Shown in pieces: positions 40,047-50,065 of a DNA stretch of 64,000 nucleotides. Position numbers and translations under genes: made by a program. The first letter of the stretch is position 1. Each line of letters begins with the position of its first letter. Location of the stretch: the NCBI GenBank assembly GCA_016711605.1, contig JADJSS010000016.1:18305-82304 (forward strand), read 5' to 3'. The notes below the pieces were generated by a model, which was not told the DNA's origin, ran no database searches, and was given only the letters and a program-made list of their open reading frames with translations. This stretch comes from Saprospirales bacterium (GTDB lineage: Bacteria > Bacteroidota > Bacteroidia > Chitinophagales > JADIYW01).

Positions 40047-42614
40047 CTACCACGTAATATGCATCTTAAAGTTAAATCGTCTGTTTGTTAAGTAGTTTGG
40101 AATTGCCCATTGTTGGTTTTGCGTATCTTTTATCCATCGATACGAAAGCGTATTTTTAATTCCTAAAATGTTGAACACTTCAAAACTTGCCCAGATTTTA
40201 TCGAACTTGCTACCAAAACTTTTCGGTTTCTTTTTTCCTCTTGTTTCACCATTCAATAATAACGCAGAAAATCCAATATCTAAACGACGGTAAGGTGGAA
40301 CTTTTAAAACATCTTTATATCGATTTCTATCTGGTGGACCAAATGGCAAACCAGTTCCAATTACTAAATTTAAATGCACTTTAAAACGTTTATGTTTCTC
40401 TAAATAATCCTGAAAAAATAAACTTACAAAAATTGCCTGATCAGTTGGTCGACGAATAAAACCTGGATAATTGGTTGCAGTGTCAGTTATAGGATTTGTT
40501 GACAATTGTGGTGCAGCATAACTATTTCCTAAGCTATCATAATAGGTGTAATAAAAATCATTTTTAATATTTTCTTTTGTATTTAAGTACGATAATGTTA
40601 TCCATGAATCAGCGCCTTTTATCATTTCTCCAAATAAACGCAAGTCAATTCCTGTTGCATAACCTGTTGCATTGTTATCAGCAAAATATCGAATACGCAC
40701 ATCTTGAATCTCGTATGGATTGATGTGATTTAAATACTTGTAATATGCTTCAGCCGTAAATTTAAATTGACGTTTTTTTATTTTGAAATTATAATCAGCA
40801 CCAATCACCACTTGATAAGATTCTTGTGCTTTTACATTTCTGTTAATGCTTCCATCAAAGTTGCGCAATTCTCTATAAAATGCAGGTTGCACATACATTC
40901 CACCAGCCAAACGAAACGTTACATCGCTTTTTAATTTTGGATGATACAACAATTGCATACGTGGCGAAACCAAAAATTGATTGTTGACATTCCAGTAATT
41001 ATACCGAACTCCAAGTGTAAGTGTTAAGTAAGAAGAATCTGTTTTGATGATGTTCCAGGTATCTTGCAAATAACCATGTACACGAAACGATTCTAAATTA
41101 TTTTTTGATTTTAAACGATACGGAAATTCAATAGAACTGCCTGAATACGGAATGGAATAACCAGCCGAATCTATGCGTTGCCATTCGCTGAGTTCGTCAT
41201 TTATATTTTCATATTGAAACGTAGAGCCGAACTCAATTAAATGTTTATCTACTTTAGAAGAATCACCGTTTTTTATGTTTTTTTTCTGAACATTATATTT
41301 TCCATGAAATGCAAAATTGGCAACCGTTGCATCTAATTTATTGCGAGCCCAATCCTGAAAAACACCAATACCTAGTTTTTCTTTTACATTTCCAAAATTA
41401 TCACTCGATGGATCTATTTCTATTTCGTCTAACGAATAATAACCAGTAATATTATAGGTTTCACTTTCGCGCATTCTCCAAAATGCACTCATAAATTTTA
41501 AACTGAGTTTTTTATTTGGTATAAATTTATAAGCCATACCAACCATCGTATTTTCGAATCTACTTTTTTCATTGCCATCAAAATCTACCGAAAAACGAAT
41601 CAATTTATCAAATGTACCAGCACGCGTTTCTTGTGTAGTTGGAACAAATTTATAATCGTTGAAAGAATGATTGACTATAAACTCTATATCGTGTTTTGGA
41701 TTTGGTTTGATATGAAAATCACCTTGCAAATCAAAAAAGTTTGGATTGTATTCACCAGCTCTGTCTAATGTACCTAATAAATAACCATTGGATTTATAAC
41801 GAACGCCAACTAAATACGTGAATTTGGCTGCGTCGTTCAACGTGTCTTTTTTTGATTTTGCTATGCCTTCAACATGCGCCTGAACGCCTAAAATACTTGC
41901 CATCACAGAGCCGTGAAATGCTTTTGGTGTTTTATATTTTACATCTAAAACAGAAGACATTTTATCGCCGTATTTTGCTTCAAAACCACCACCAGAAAAT
42001 TGCAATTTATCAGTTAAATCTAAATTCGTAAAACTCAAACCTTCTTGTTGACCTGATGAAATTAAAAATGGTCTGTAAATTTCGAAATCATTTACATACA
42101 CTAAATTTTCATCGTAGTTTCCACCACGTACATTGTATTGTCCAGATAATTCGTTGTTAGATTGCACACCTTGACCGAGTGTTTTTACAACTGCACCAGC
42201 ATCGTTGGTTACGTTTGGAAAATATTCAACATCTTTTCCTTGTATGGTAGACATACCAACTTTATCTTTATTGGCTTTAATTTCAACTGTATCTAAAATG
42301 TTTTGGTTGGTTTCAAGTTGAATATCTTTGTAAATAGTTGCTTTGTTGGTTGAAAAAATTACAAATGATTTTTTACCATATTCCATATCAGATATCTCAA
42401 CAACACAAGAGTCATCATATTCCACATCTAAATTATAAAATCCATTTTTGTTAGTTGTTGTTGCGTTAGATGTGCCAACTTGAAGTACAGAAACATTACC
42501 GATGCCATTGTTTTTTGCATCAGTAACTTTTCCTTTTACCACTAATCTGTTTTGCGCAAATGCAATCGATACAATAAATAACAACGAGATTGATATGGAA
42601 ATTTTTCGCATCAT
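40047..42614 (-). CDS. TonB-dependent receptor with carboxypeptidase-like regulatory domain
   Basis: An 855-residue outer-membrane protein. A signal peptide (KISISISLLFIVSIAFAQ) is followed by a CarboxypepD_reg-like beta domain (VVKGKVTDAKNNGIGNVSVL), the plug (DAGAVVKTLGQGVQSNNELS, QYNVRGGNYDENLVYVNDFE) and a long beta barrel ending in an aromatic residue (FNFKMHITW). It probably imports a large ligand through TonB. No SusD partner is adjacent, so a polysaccharide locus is not indicated. Confidence 0.9.
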   Translation of the reverse strand: MMRKISISISLLFIVSIAFAQNRLVVKGKVTDAKNNGIGNVSVLQVGTSNATTTNKNGFYNLDVEYDDSCVVEISDMEYGKKSFVIFSTNKATIYKDIQLETNQNILDTVEIKANKDKVGMSTIQGKDVEYFPNVTNDAGAVVKTLGQGVQSNNELSGQYNVRGGNYDENLVYVNDFEIYRPFLISSGQQEGLSFTNLDLTDKLQFSGGGFEAKYGDKMSSVLDVKYKTPKAFHGSVMASILGVQAHVEGIAKSKKDTLNDAAKFTYLVGVRYKSNGYLLGTLDRAGEYNPNFFDLQGDFHIKPNPKHDIEFIVNHSFNDYKFVPTTQETRAGTFDKLIRFSVDFDGNEKSRFENTMVGMAYKFIPNKKLSLKFMSAFWRMRESETYNITGYYSLDEIEIDPSSDNFGNVKEKLGIGVFQDWARNKLDATVANFAFHGKYNVQKKNIKNGDSSKVDKHLIEFGSTFQYENINDELSEWQRIDSAGYSIPYSGSSIEFPYRLKSKNNLESFRVHGYLQDTWNIIKTDSSYLTLTLGVRYNYWNVNNQFLVSPRMQLLYHPKLKSDVTFRLAGGMYVQPAFYRELRNFDGSINRNVKAQESYQVVIGADYNFKIKKRQFKFTAEAYYKYLNHINPYEIQDVRIRYFADNNATGYATGIDLRLFGEMIKGADSWITLSYLNTKENIKNDFYYTYYDSLGNSYAAPQLSTNPITDTATNYPGFIRRPTDQAIFVSLFFQDYLEKHKRFKVHLNLVIGTGLPFGPPDRNRYKDVLKVPPYRRLDIGFSALLLNGETRGKKKPKSFGSKFDKIWASFEVFNILGIKNTLSYRWIKDTQNQQWAIPNYLTNRRFNFKMHITW

Positions 42615-42684
42615 ATATTAAACGTGAAATATAAGATTATATTTTGGAGTTTTTAATCGAAATATTTTTTTAAGCAAGAATTTT

Positions 42685-42818
42685 TTAACCACTTAAGAAT
42701 GTAAATGCCAATGTTCATGTCTCACGAACCAATATTGTTTATGTTTCGTGAGACACGAACCATGGTAACAAGCTTTTTATTAGAAAACTTAAGTTTCTAA
42801 AGTGGCTTAAGTGGTTAA
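42685..42818. mobile_element. Candidate 134-bp MITE-like element with 13-bp terminal inverted repeats
   Basis: TTAACCACTTAAG at 42685-42697 is the exact reverse complement of CTTAAGTGGTTAA at 42806-42818. Between them lie the double hairpin 42713-42768 (GTTCATGTCTCACGAAC, GTTTCGTGAGACACGAAC) and a near palindrome TTAGAAAACTTAAGTTTCTA at 42780-42799. There is no coding capacity. A second copy of the inner hairpin occurs at 19648-19704. Confidence 0.5.
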
Positions 42819-42820
42819 TT

Positions 42821-43480
42821 TTAATTCAAACTATTTTTTAACTGTTGAATCGTTTCGATTGGATTTGCAGAATTGAAAACTGTATTACCAGCTACCAAAA
42901 CATCAGCACCATTATCGAGTAGTTTTTTAGCATTTTGCAACGAAACACCACCATCAATTTCAATTAATGCTTTTGAGTTTTTCTTTAGAATCAATTCTTT
43001 TAACCTTGAAATTTTATCGTATGTATTTTCAATAAATTGTTGTCCACCAAAACCAGGATTTACACTCATCACACAAATCAAATCAATATCTGCAATCGTG
43101 TCTTCCAATAAATTTATAGATGTATGTGGATTGATAGCAACACCAGCTTTTAAACCAACACTGTGCATTTTTTGTATCGTTCGATGTAAATGTGTGCATG
43201 CTTCAATATGCACTGATAAAATTTCTGCACCAACATTTTTAAATTGTTCAATATATTTATCTGGTTCAACAATCATCAAATGCACATCAAAAGTTTTTGA
43301 TGTCAATTTCCGCATAGCTTGAATTAAGGGAAAACCGAAAGAAATATTTGGAACAAAAACGCCGTCCATTACATCGATATGAATATAATCAGCGCCGCTG
43401 TTGTTCAGCATCTCAAAATCTGCTTGCAAATTGGTAAAGTTTGCTGATAGAACCGATGGCGCAATGATTGGTGTTTTCAT
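42821..43480 (-). CDS. rpe: Ribulose-phosphate 3-epimerase
   Basis: Interconverts ribulose 5-phosphate and xylulose 5-phosphate. The 219-residue TIM barrel has APSVLSANFTNLQ, the signature DYIHIDVMDGVFVPNISFG, VHLMIVEPDKYIEQF, VMSVNPGFGGQQFIENTYDK and LIEIDGGVSLQNAKKLLDNG with GADVLVAGNTVF. It is complete and of the usual size. Confidence 0.95.
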   Translation of the reverse strand: MKTPIIAPSVLSANFTNLQADFEMLNNSGADYIHIDVMDGVFVPNISFGFPLIQAMRKLTSKTFDVHLMIVEPDKYIEQFKNVGAEILSVHIEACTHLHRTIQKMHSVGLKAGVAINPHTSINLLEDTIADIDLICVMSVNPGFGGQQFIENTYDKISRLKELILKKNSKALIEIDGGVSLQNAKKLLDNGADVLVAGNTVFNSANPIETIQQLKNSLN

Positions 43481-43555
43481 TAGCTAAAGATAAAAAAGTT
43501 ATTGGTTATTCTTAAAATACATTTTTTACCAATGATAAGTGACTAATGTCTAATT

Positions 43556-44422
43556 TTAATTCAAATACGACTTCAATTCTTTAGAAATAGCAAATCGTCG
43601 CATTTTACGCAATGCTTTATCTTTTACTTGTCGAACGCGTTCTCGTGTTAAGTTCATTTTTATACCAATTTCATCCAACGAATAAGATTGATTAAACTCA
43701 TTCAAACCAAAATAATATTTTATGATTTCTATTTCTCTGTCAGCCAAAGAATGTAAAGCATGTTCTAGTTCATCATGTAAAGATTCATCCATTAAATGTG
43801 TATCAGGTTTATCCATGGTGTCGTCTGTCATCATGTCTAAACTTGTTGTTTCATCGTCATCACTCAAAGGTGAATCAATGGATAAATGATAAGAAAGTGT
43901 GGCACGTAAAATTGCCAACTCATCTGGCTTCATTTCTAAAATTTCTGCCAATTCATCGTTCGATGGTTCACGTTGATTTTTTTGTTCAAAATCTACAATT
44001 GAGCGTTGTATTTTATTATAAATAGTTGCTTTATTCATTGGCAAACGCACCACGCGCGGTTGCTCAATTAATGCTTGTAAAATAGATTGGCGAATCCACC
44101 AAACTGCATACGAAATAAATTTAAAACCTTTAGTTTCGTCAAACTTTGTAGCAGCTTTTATCAAACCAATATTACCTTCATTAATTAAATCATTCAACGC
44201 CAAACCTTGATTTTGATACTGTTTTGCAACAGAAACCACAAATCGTAAATTAGATTGAATGAGCTTGTCCATGGCTTCATGGTCGCCGTCGCGAATCTTT
44301 TTCGCTACAATCACTTCTTCTTCTTCAGAAAGCATTGGAAGCTTAGAGATTTCGTTTAAATACTTGTCAATGGAAAAGCTATCACGCGATGTGATTTTGG
44401 TGGTAATCTTTAATTGTTTCAT
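43556..44422 (-). CDS. rpoD: Primary sigma-70 factor of Bacteroidota type
   Basis: A 288-residue sigma factor lacking region 1.1, as is usual for the primary sigma of this phylum. Region 1.2 (YLNEISKLPMLSEEEEV) and region 2 (QSNLRFVVSVAKQYQNQGL, DLINEGNIGLIKAATKFDET, FISYAVWWIRQSILQAL) are followed by region 3 and region 4 (REIEIIKYYFGLNEFNQSYS, LDEIGIKMNLTRERVRQVKD). It should direct RNA polymerase to the TTTG/TAnnTTTG promoters seen in this window. Confidence 0.94.
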   Translation of the reverse strand: MKQLKITTKITSRDSFSIDKYLNEISKLPMLSEEEEVIVAKKIRDGDHEAMDKLIQSNLRFVVSVAKQYQNQGLALNDLINEGNIGLIKAATKFDETKGFKFISYAVWWIRQSILQALIEQPRVVRLPMNKATIYNKIQRSIVDFEQKNQREPSNDELAEILEMKPDELAILRATLSYHLSIDSPLSDDDETTSLDMMTDDTMDKPDTHLMDESLHDELEHALHSLADREIEIIKYYFGLNEFNQSYSLDEIGIKMNLTRERVRQVKDKALRKMRRFAISKELKSYLN

Positions 44423-44571
44423 GCTAGTTTGAGGTTTAAATATGTACTAATGCTAAACTTAACATGAATCAAAAAAAAAGTAAAAAGATTTTTTTGTAGA
44501 GTAAATGTCATAGCCAGCATTTAAAGTTCTAAACTAAGATACGTTAAAATGCGAATAAATGTTTCATAAAA

Positions 44572-44613
44572 CAAAAAAAAATTCCAAATACCGGAAAATG
44601 GTTATTTGGAATT
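44572..44613 (-). terminator. Intrinsic terminator of pnp
   Basis: AATTCCAAATA at 44580-44590 pairs with TATTTGGAATT at 44603-44613, with extra inner CC/GG pairs. On the reverse strand the hairpin is followed by a T run (A run 44572-44580), just after the pnp stop. Confidence 0.85.
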
Positions 44614-44645
44614 TTAGTATAAAAAAAGATAAAAAGTTGAATTAA

Positions 44646-46778
44646 TTAATTCGCGTTTTCTTCTTTTGGCATCAACACTTTTCTGCTTAATTTAAATTTA
44701 CCAGTTTTAGCATCAACACCTAATAATTTTACTTTGATTGTTTCTCCTTCTGTTAACACACCTTCTAAAGTATCTAAACGAGCATGAGAAACTTCTGAAA
44801 TATGTAATAAACCTTGTTTTCCTGGCATAAACTCAACAAATGCACCGTAAGGCATAATTGATTTTACCTCAGCTTCGTATACTTCACCAACTTCAGGAAC
44901 AGCAACAATACCTTTGATGCGTTTCCAAGCTGCTTCCATATTGTCTTTATTATTAGACAAAACAGTTACTTTACCAATTCCACGTTCTTTATCTTCTTCA
45001 ATAGTAATGACAGTATTTGTTTTTTCTTGAATTTCCTGAATGATTTTTCCACCAGGTCCAATTACAGCACCGATAAATTCTTTAGGAATATTGATACTTT
45101 CAGCGCGTGGTGTTTGTGGTTTCAAATCAGCGCGTGGTGAAGGCATACATTGTTCCATAGCATCTAATATATGTAAGCGGCCACGTTTTGCTTGCTCTAA
45201 TGCTTCTGATAAAACTTCATAAGAAAGTCCATCTACTTTTAAATCCATTTGAACACCACAAATACCATCTCTTGTACCTGTTACTTTAAAATCCATATCA
45301 CCTAAATGATCCTCATCACCAAGGATATCTGATAAAATTGCATACTTACCATCTTCAGCAATCATACCCATTGCAATTCCAGAAACTAATTTTTTAAATG
45401 GAATACCAGAATCCATTAATGCTAATGAACCTGCGCAAACCGTAGCCATGGAAGAAGAACCATTTGATTCTAAAATATCAGAAACTACGCGTATTGTATA
45501 TGGATTCACATCATCAGAAGGCAACATTTGTTTTAATGAACGTTGTGCTAAATTTCCGTGTCCAACTTCACGTCTTGAAGTACCACGCAATGGTTTTACT
45601 TCGCCTGTTGAAAATGGTGGAAAATTATAATGCAACATAAATTTGCTGTACGTTAATTCTTCTGCTTTGTCAATCATTTGCTCATTGGTTTTTGCACCTA
45701 ATGTAACCGTAGTTAATGATTGAGTTTCGCCACGCGTAAATAATGCAGAACCATGTGGTGAAGGCAATACATCTACTTCCATAATCAACGGACGAATTTC
45801 GTCTGTTTTTCTGCCATCTAAACGAACTCTATCGTTTAAAACGGTGTGACGAATTGCATTTTTTTCTATTTTATGTAAATAAGTAGAGAATAAACCTTTG
45901 TTGAAAGTTGGCAATTCTTCTTCTGTAATAGTTGCTAAGAAATCTTCTTTTATTTGTTTGAAGGCAGCTTTGCGTTCGTGTTTTGCAGATGCAGATTTTG
46001 CTATTTCAATAATTTTAGCTTCAGCAAATGCTTTTATTTTGTCATAAAGTGCAGCATCTTCTTCTGGTGTTGCAACTTCTACTTTTGTTTTACCGCATTT
46101 TTCTTTCAATTCAACTTGTGCAGCGCATTGTTTTTGAATAATAGCGTGACCAACTTTGATTGCTTCAATTAAATCTTGCTCACTTGCTTCTTGTGCTTCA
46201 CCTTCTACCATTAAAATATTATCAGCAGTTCCTGCTATAATTACATTTAATGCTGCTTTGTCAGCTTGTTTTGGTGTTGGATTTACAATAAATTGTCCGT
46301 CTAATTTTACAACTCGAACTTCTGAAATCGGTTGTTCAAAAGGAATAGTTGAAATAGATAAGGCAGCAGAAGCAGCTAAACCAACTAATGAATCTGGTGC
46401 TACGTTTTCGTCGCTGGAAATTAAATAAATTAAAACTTGTGTGTCATTTCTGAAATTTTCTGCAAACATTGGACGAATTGCTCTGTCGACAATACGGCAA
46501 ATTAAGATTTCGTAATCTGTTGCTCTTCCTTCACGACGGTGAAAACTGCCTGGAATTCTTCCTGCAGCGGCAAATTTTTCTTGGTATTCTACAGTTAAAG
46601 GAAAGAAATCTATTCCTTCTTTTGGAGTTTCAGCAGCAACTGCTGTAGCCAACAACATACAGTTGCCAACTCTTAATACTACAGCACCATCTGCTTGACG
46701 AGCCATTTTTCCTGTTTCAATGGTAGCAGTTCTACCATTTCCTATATCTACTGTTTGAGTATGAATATTAAATTGCAT
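44646..46778 (-). CDS. pnp: Polynucleotide phosphorylase
   Basis: Phosphorolytic 3'-5' exoribonuclease of the RNA degradosome. The 710-residue protein has both RNase PH domains (GRIPGSFHRREGRATDYEIL; FSTGEVKPLRGTSRREVGHG; MDFKVTGTRDGICGVQMD), a KH domain (IPKEFIGAVIGPGGKIIQEI) and a C-terminal S1 domain (YGAFVEFMPGKQGLLHISEV). It lies downstream of rpsO, with a terminator hairpin in the gap, a conserved bacterial arrangement. Confidence 0.97.
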   Translation of the reverse strand: MQFNIHTQTVDIGNGRTATIETGKMARQADGAVVLRVGNCMLLATAVAAETPKEGIDFFPLTVEYQEKFAAAGRIPGSFHRREGRATDYEILICRIVDRAIRPMFAENFRNDTQVLIYLISSDENVAPDSLVGLAASAALSISTIPFEQPISEVRVVKLDGQFIVNPTPKQADKAALNVIIAGTADNILMVEGEAQEASEQDLIEAIKVGHAIIQKQCAAQVELKEKCGKTKVEVATPEEDAALYDKIKAFAEAKIIEIAKSASAKHERKAAFKQIKEDFLATITEEELPTFNKGLFSTYLHKIEKNAIRHTVLNDRVRLDGRKTDEIRPLIMEVDVLPSPHGSALFTRGETQSLTTVTLGAKTNEQMIDKAEELTYSKFMLHYNFPPFSTGEVKPLRGTSRREVGHGNLAQRSLKQMLPSDDVNPYTIRVVSDILESNGSSSMATVCAGSLALMDSGIPFKKLVSGIAMGMIAEDGKYAILSDILGDEDHLGDMDFKVTGTRDGICGVQMDLKVDGLSYEVLSEALEQAKRGRLHILDAMEQCMPSPRADLKPQTPRAESINIPKEFIGAVIGPGGKIIQEIQEKTNTVITIEEDKERGIGKVTVLSNNKDNMEAAWKRIKGIVAVPEVGEVYEAEVKSIMPYGAFVEFMPGKQGLLHISEVSHARLDTLEGVLTEGETIKVKLLGVDAKTGKFKLSRKVLMPKEENAN

Positions 46779-46803
46779 CTAATAAAATTTTTGTGTAATA
46801 AAT

Positions 46804-46827
46804 AAAAAAGCGAGGCAATGCCTCGCT
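46804..46827 (-). terminator. Terminator hairpin between rpsO and pnp
   Basis: AGCGAGGC at 46809-46816 pairs with GCCTCGCT at 46820-46827 around a three-base loop, and the reverse strand continues in a T run. It would stop or attenuate rpsO transcripts before pnp. Confidence 0.85.
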
Positions 46828-46841
46828 GTGATAGCTTAAGT

Positions 46842-47105
46842 TTATTTTCTTAAACCTAATTTTTCAATTAGCGCTCTATATTGAAGAATGTCTTTGTGCG
46901 CTAAATATTTCAATAATTTTTTTCGTTGACCTACTAATTTGTATAAAGAACGAGTAGAAGAGTGGTCTTTTCTGTTCGTTTTTAAGTGGCCTGAAATGTG
47001 TGAGATTCTGTGAGAAATTAAAGCAACTTGTGATTCTACTGAACCTGTGTTGGTAGCTGAACCACCAAATTCTTTAAAAATTGTTTGTTTTTGTTCTGTT
47101 GTCAT
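46842..47105 (-). CDS. rpsO: 30S ribosomal protein S15
   Basis: The 87-residue product shows the S15 pattern: FGGSATNTGSVESQVALISH, RISHISGHLKTNRKDHSSTR and SLYKLVGQRKKLLKYL, binding 16S rRNA in the platform. It is upstream of pnp on the same strand. Confidence 0.97.
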   Translation of the reverse strand: MTTEQKQTIFKEFGGSATNTGSVESQVALISHRISHISGHLKTNRKDHSSTRSLYKLVGQRKKLLKYLAHKDILQYRALIEKLGLRK

Positions 47106-47225
47106 CTTAATAATATATAATTGTCATCCAAAAATTTGTCCCGAAAATTCGGAATGCAAAGATAAGTATTTTTTATGTTAATACAAAATTATCAATGCAG
47201 TAATCTGAATCGATACCAGTGACTA

Positions 47226-47250
47226 TCAAGGTTTTTAAAACCTTGATGGT
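47226..47250. repeat. Intergenic palindromic repeat TCAAGGTTTT/AAAACCTTGA
   Basis: TATCAAGGTTTTTAAAACCTTGATG forms a near-perfect hairpin in the gap between rpsO and the glycosyltransferase gene. Its arm layout resembles the hairpin at 52180-52210. No T run follows, so a dispersed palindromic repeat is more likely than a terminator. Confidence 0.5.
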
Positions 47251-47297
47251 CTGTCGAGAATAAAAAAAGGCATATTTTTAACTATTTTTACGTCAAA

Positions 47298-48437
47298 ATG
47301 GAAATTACAGTATTTACAAACGGCGATTCGGCAGCAATTAGCACATGGTCGAATGTTCCTTATTTTTTTACTGAAACCTTGATGATGAAAGGCGTTAAAG
47401 TAAACCGTGTAAATATCAGAACATCCAGAATTCTGAAAACATTATATAGAATCAGTATTTGGCAAATTTTAAAACGAACGAAAAATCATGATGGATACGA
47501 ATATTATAGAACTAAAATCCACGATTGGCATATTAATTTCAAGATAAAAAACGCGGTGAAAAAGTATCCAAATTCAGATGCTTTTTTGTTTTTGTCGTTT
47601 AGTTTTTCTGCAAAAAAATATTCAGCAAAACCTACTATTTTGTTTGGCGACTGGACCTTTGATCATTATTTTAATTATTTTAAAGACAGAGCACCTGGTT
47701 CGTTAGAAAAAGAGTTTATCGACAGAGAAAATCAACACATAGAAAAGGCAGATTTGGTATTTGTGTTGTTTCCGAAAGTAGCTGAATACATGAAAAGTAG
47801 ATATAAAAATAAGCAAATTCATTATATCGGAAATGTGATTAATTCAAAAATTAGTTCAAATGAAAATGAGATTTTAGAACTTAAAAAATCATCTAAAAAA
47901 ATCTTATTTATTGGCAGCAATAAATATAAAGTTGGTGCTGATTTATTGCTTAAATCGTTTCATATTTTACAAGAAAAAAATCCTGACTTAGAATTACATT
48001 TTATAGGTTTAAAAAAATCTGATTTTACCGATTTGCCAAGCAATGTATTTTGTCACGGATATCTGAATAAAGAAATTGAAACTGAACGGAAATTGTATTA
48101 TGATTTGCTGACAACAGCGAAAATGTATGTAAACACTACACCAAAATGGAGCGCCTTTTCTGCAACCATAGAAGCCATGTATTTTTACAATCCTATTTTG
48201 ATTTCGCCATATGATGAGTTTTCGCAAACGTTTGGCGAACAAAATGATTTTGTAAACTATGGCTCTTCAATCAACGAAACTGACTTGGCAAATGATATTT
48301 CTGCTTTGTTGCATCATCCAAATTATATAGAAATTTGTAAAAAAACACACAACGCAGTTAGCCATTTCACCTGGGAAAGTTATGTGGATGCGTTTTTGAA
48401 AATTACAAGAAATTACATTAAGAATCATTCACTATAA
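47298..48437 (+). CDS. Glycosyltransferase, GT4-like
   Basis: A 379-residue protein with two Rossmann halves. The N-terminal part is diverged; the C-terminal half shows KKILFIGSNKYKVGADLLLK, LELHFIGLKK, VFCHGYLNKE and the EAMYFYNPILISPYDEFS segment typical of the GT-B donor-binding domain. No signal peptide. It stands alone between rpsO and aceB, so its acceptor (cell-wall or exopolysaccharide) cannot be inferred. Confidence 0.72.
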   Translation: MEITVFTNGDSAAISTWSNVPYFFTETLMMKGVKVNRVNIRTSRILKTLYRISIWQILKRTKNHDGYEYYRTKIHDWHINFKIKNAVKKYPNSDAFLFLSFSFSAKKYSAKPTILFGDWTFDHYFNYFKDRAPGSLEKEFIDRENQHIEKADLVFVLFPKVAEYMKSRYKNKQIHYIGNVINSKISSNENEILELKKSSKKILFIGSNKYKVGADLLLKSFHILQEKNPDLELHFIGLKKSDFTDLPSNVFCHGYLNKEIETERKLYYDLLTTAKMYVNTTPKWSAFSATIEAMYFYNPILISPYDEFSQTFGEQNDFVNYGSSINETDLANDISALLHHPNYIEICKKTHNAVSHFTWESYVDAFLKITRNYIKNHSL

Positions 48438-48524
48438 CTAAAATTCCAATGCATGCATTTAAATCACAACTTTATAATAAACTTCATTTAACATCTATAA
48501 TTCCTATTTCTTTAACACAATTCT

Positions 48525-48532
48525 TATTTTTG
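48525..48532 (+). promoter_or_regulatory. -7 promoter box of aceB
   Basis: TATTTTTG matches TAnnTTTG, 25 bases before the aceB ATG. A TTTG -33 box is not clear. Confidence 0.5.
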
Positions 48533-48557
48533 GCTATCTTAAAAATAAGCATCTTAC

Positions 48558-50064
48558 ATGTCTACTTATCAAACACCAGAAGGAATCGAAATCAAAGGCA
48601 AATTTACAGCTGAATACGCTGAAATATTAACACCTAAAGCATTGGCATTTTGAATTACCTGATTTTTTGCCGGAAACAAAATCTATTCGTGAAAGTGACT
48701 GGACTGTTGCACCTTGTCCTGCAGATATTCAAGACAGACGTGTGGAAATTACTGGTCCTGTTGACCGCAAAATGATTATCAACGCTTTGAACTCAGGTGC
48801 AAAAGTGTTTATGGCAGATTTTGAAGATTCAAATGCACCAACCTGGGAAAATAATATTTCTGGACAAGTGAATTTGAAAGATGCTAACAACAAAACGATT
48901 TCGTTGGAATCGAATGGTAAGTCTTATAAATTAAATGAAAAAATCGCTGCATTGTTTGTTCGTCCTCGTGGCTGGCATTTGTTGGAAAAACATGTCTTGG
49001 TAGATGGTGAACAGGCGAGTGGTTCAATCTGGGATTTTGCTTTATACTTTTTCCATAATGCAAAACAACGAGTAGCACAAGGTAGTGGCGTTTATTTCTA
49101 TTTGCCAAAAATGGAAAGCCATTTAGAAGCACGTTTATGGAACGATATTTTTGTAGATGCACAAAATGAATTAGCAATTCCTCAAGGTTCTATCAAAGCA
49201 ACCGTTTTAATTGAAACGATTGTTGCGACTTTTGAGTTAAACGAGATTTTATTTGAATTGAAAGAACATTCGGCTGGCTTAAACTGTGGTCGCTGGGATT
49301 ATATTTTCTCGTTCATTAAAAGAACCGTTAAGAACAAACAATTTTTAGTGCCTGATAGAATGCAGGTGACTATGACTACACATTTCTTAAAATCATATTC
49401 TGAATTGGTGATACAAACGTGTCACAAACGCAACGCATTTGCTATGGGTGGAATGGCAGCACAAATTCCTATTAAAGACAATCCAGAAGCAAACGAAATT
49501 GCTTTAAATAAAGTACGTGCCGATAAAGAACGCGAAGCAAAAGCAGGACATGATGGAACTTGGGTAGCGCATCCAGGTTTAGTGCAAATTGCAATGGATG
49601 AGTTTAACAAATACATGCCAACACCAAATCAAATTGATAAAAAAAGAGAAGATGTACATGTTACTGCTGCTGATTTATTAGCAGTTCCAACAGGTACTAT
49701 TACGTTGTCTGGTTTGAAAAATAATATCGATGTTGGAATTCAATATTTAGAAGCTTGGTTGCGTGGCAATGGTTGTGTGCCGATTCATAATTTGATGGAA
49801 GATGCTGCTACAGCTGAAATTTCTCGTACACAAGTTTGGCAATGGGTGCATCATGAAGATGCAAAATTAGATGATGGCACAAAAGTAACGGCAGAATTGG
49901 TTCAACAATTAATTAACGAACAAGTTACAGCTTATAAAGCAACGTTAGGAGATAAATATTCGACTTCTAAATTTGATTTAGCAACCGAATTATTTACAAA
50001 AATGTCTTTAGAAGATACCTTGGAAGAATTTTTAACGCTAGAAGCATATAATTATATAGACTAA
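48558..50064 (+). CDS. aceB: Malate synthase A, with an apparent ~29-codon deletion
   Basis: Condenses glyoxylate and acetyl-CoA to malate. The start MSTYQTPEGIEIKGKF ... ILTPKALAF ends at a TGA at about 48651, and the next frame continues directly with ELPDFLPETKSIRESDW. In malate synthase A about 29-30 residues (the LHREFNxRR... helix) lie between these, so a block of about 87 bases, not a multiple of three, is missing. The rest is intact: DIQDRRVEITGPVDRKM, FMADFEDSNAPTWEN, LFVRPRGWHLLEKH, YFYLPKMESHLEARLW, GRWDYIFSFIK and MGGMAAQIPI. Assembly error or true deletion cannot be told. Clustered with aceA. Confidence 0.88.
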
Positions 50065-50065
50065 A

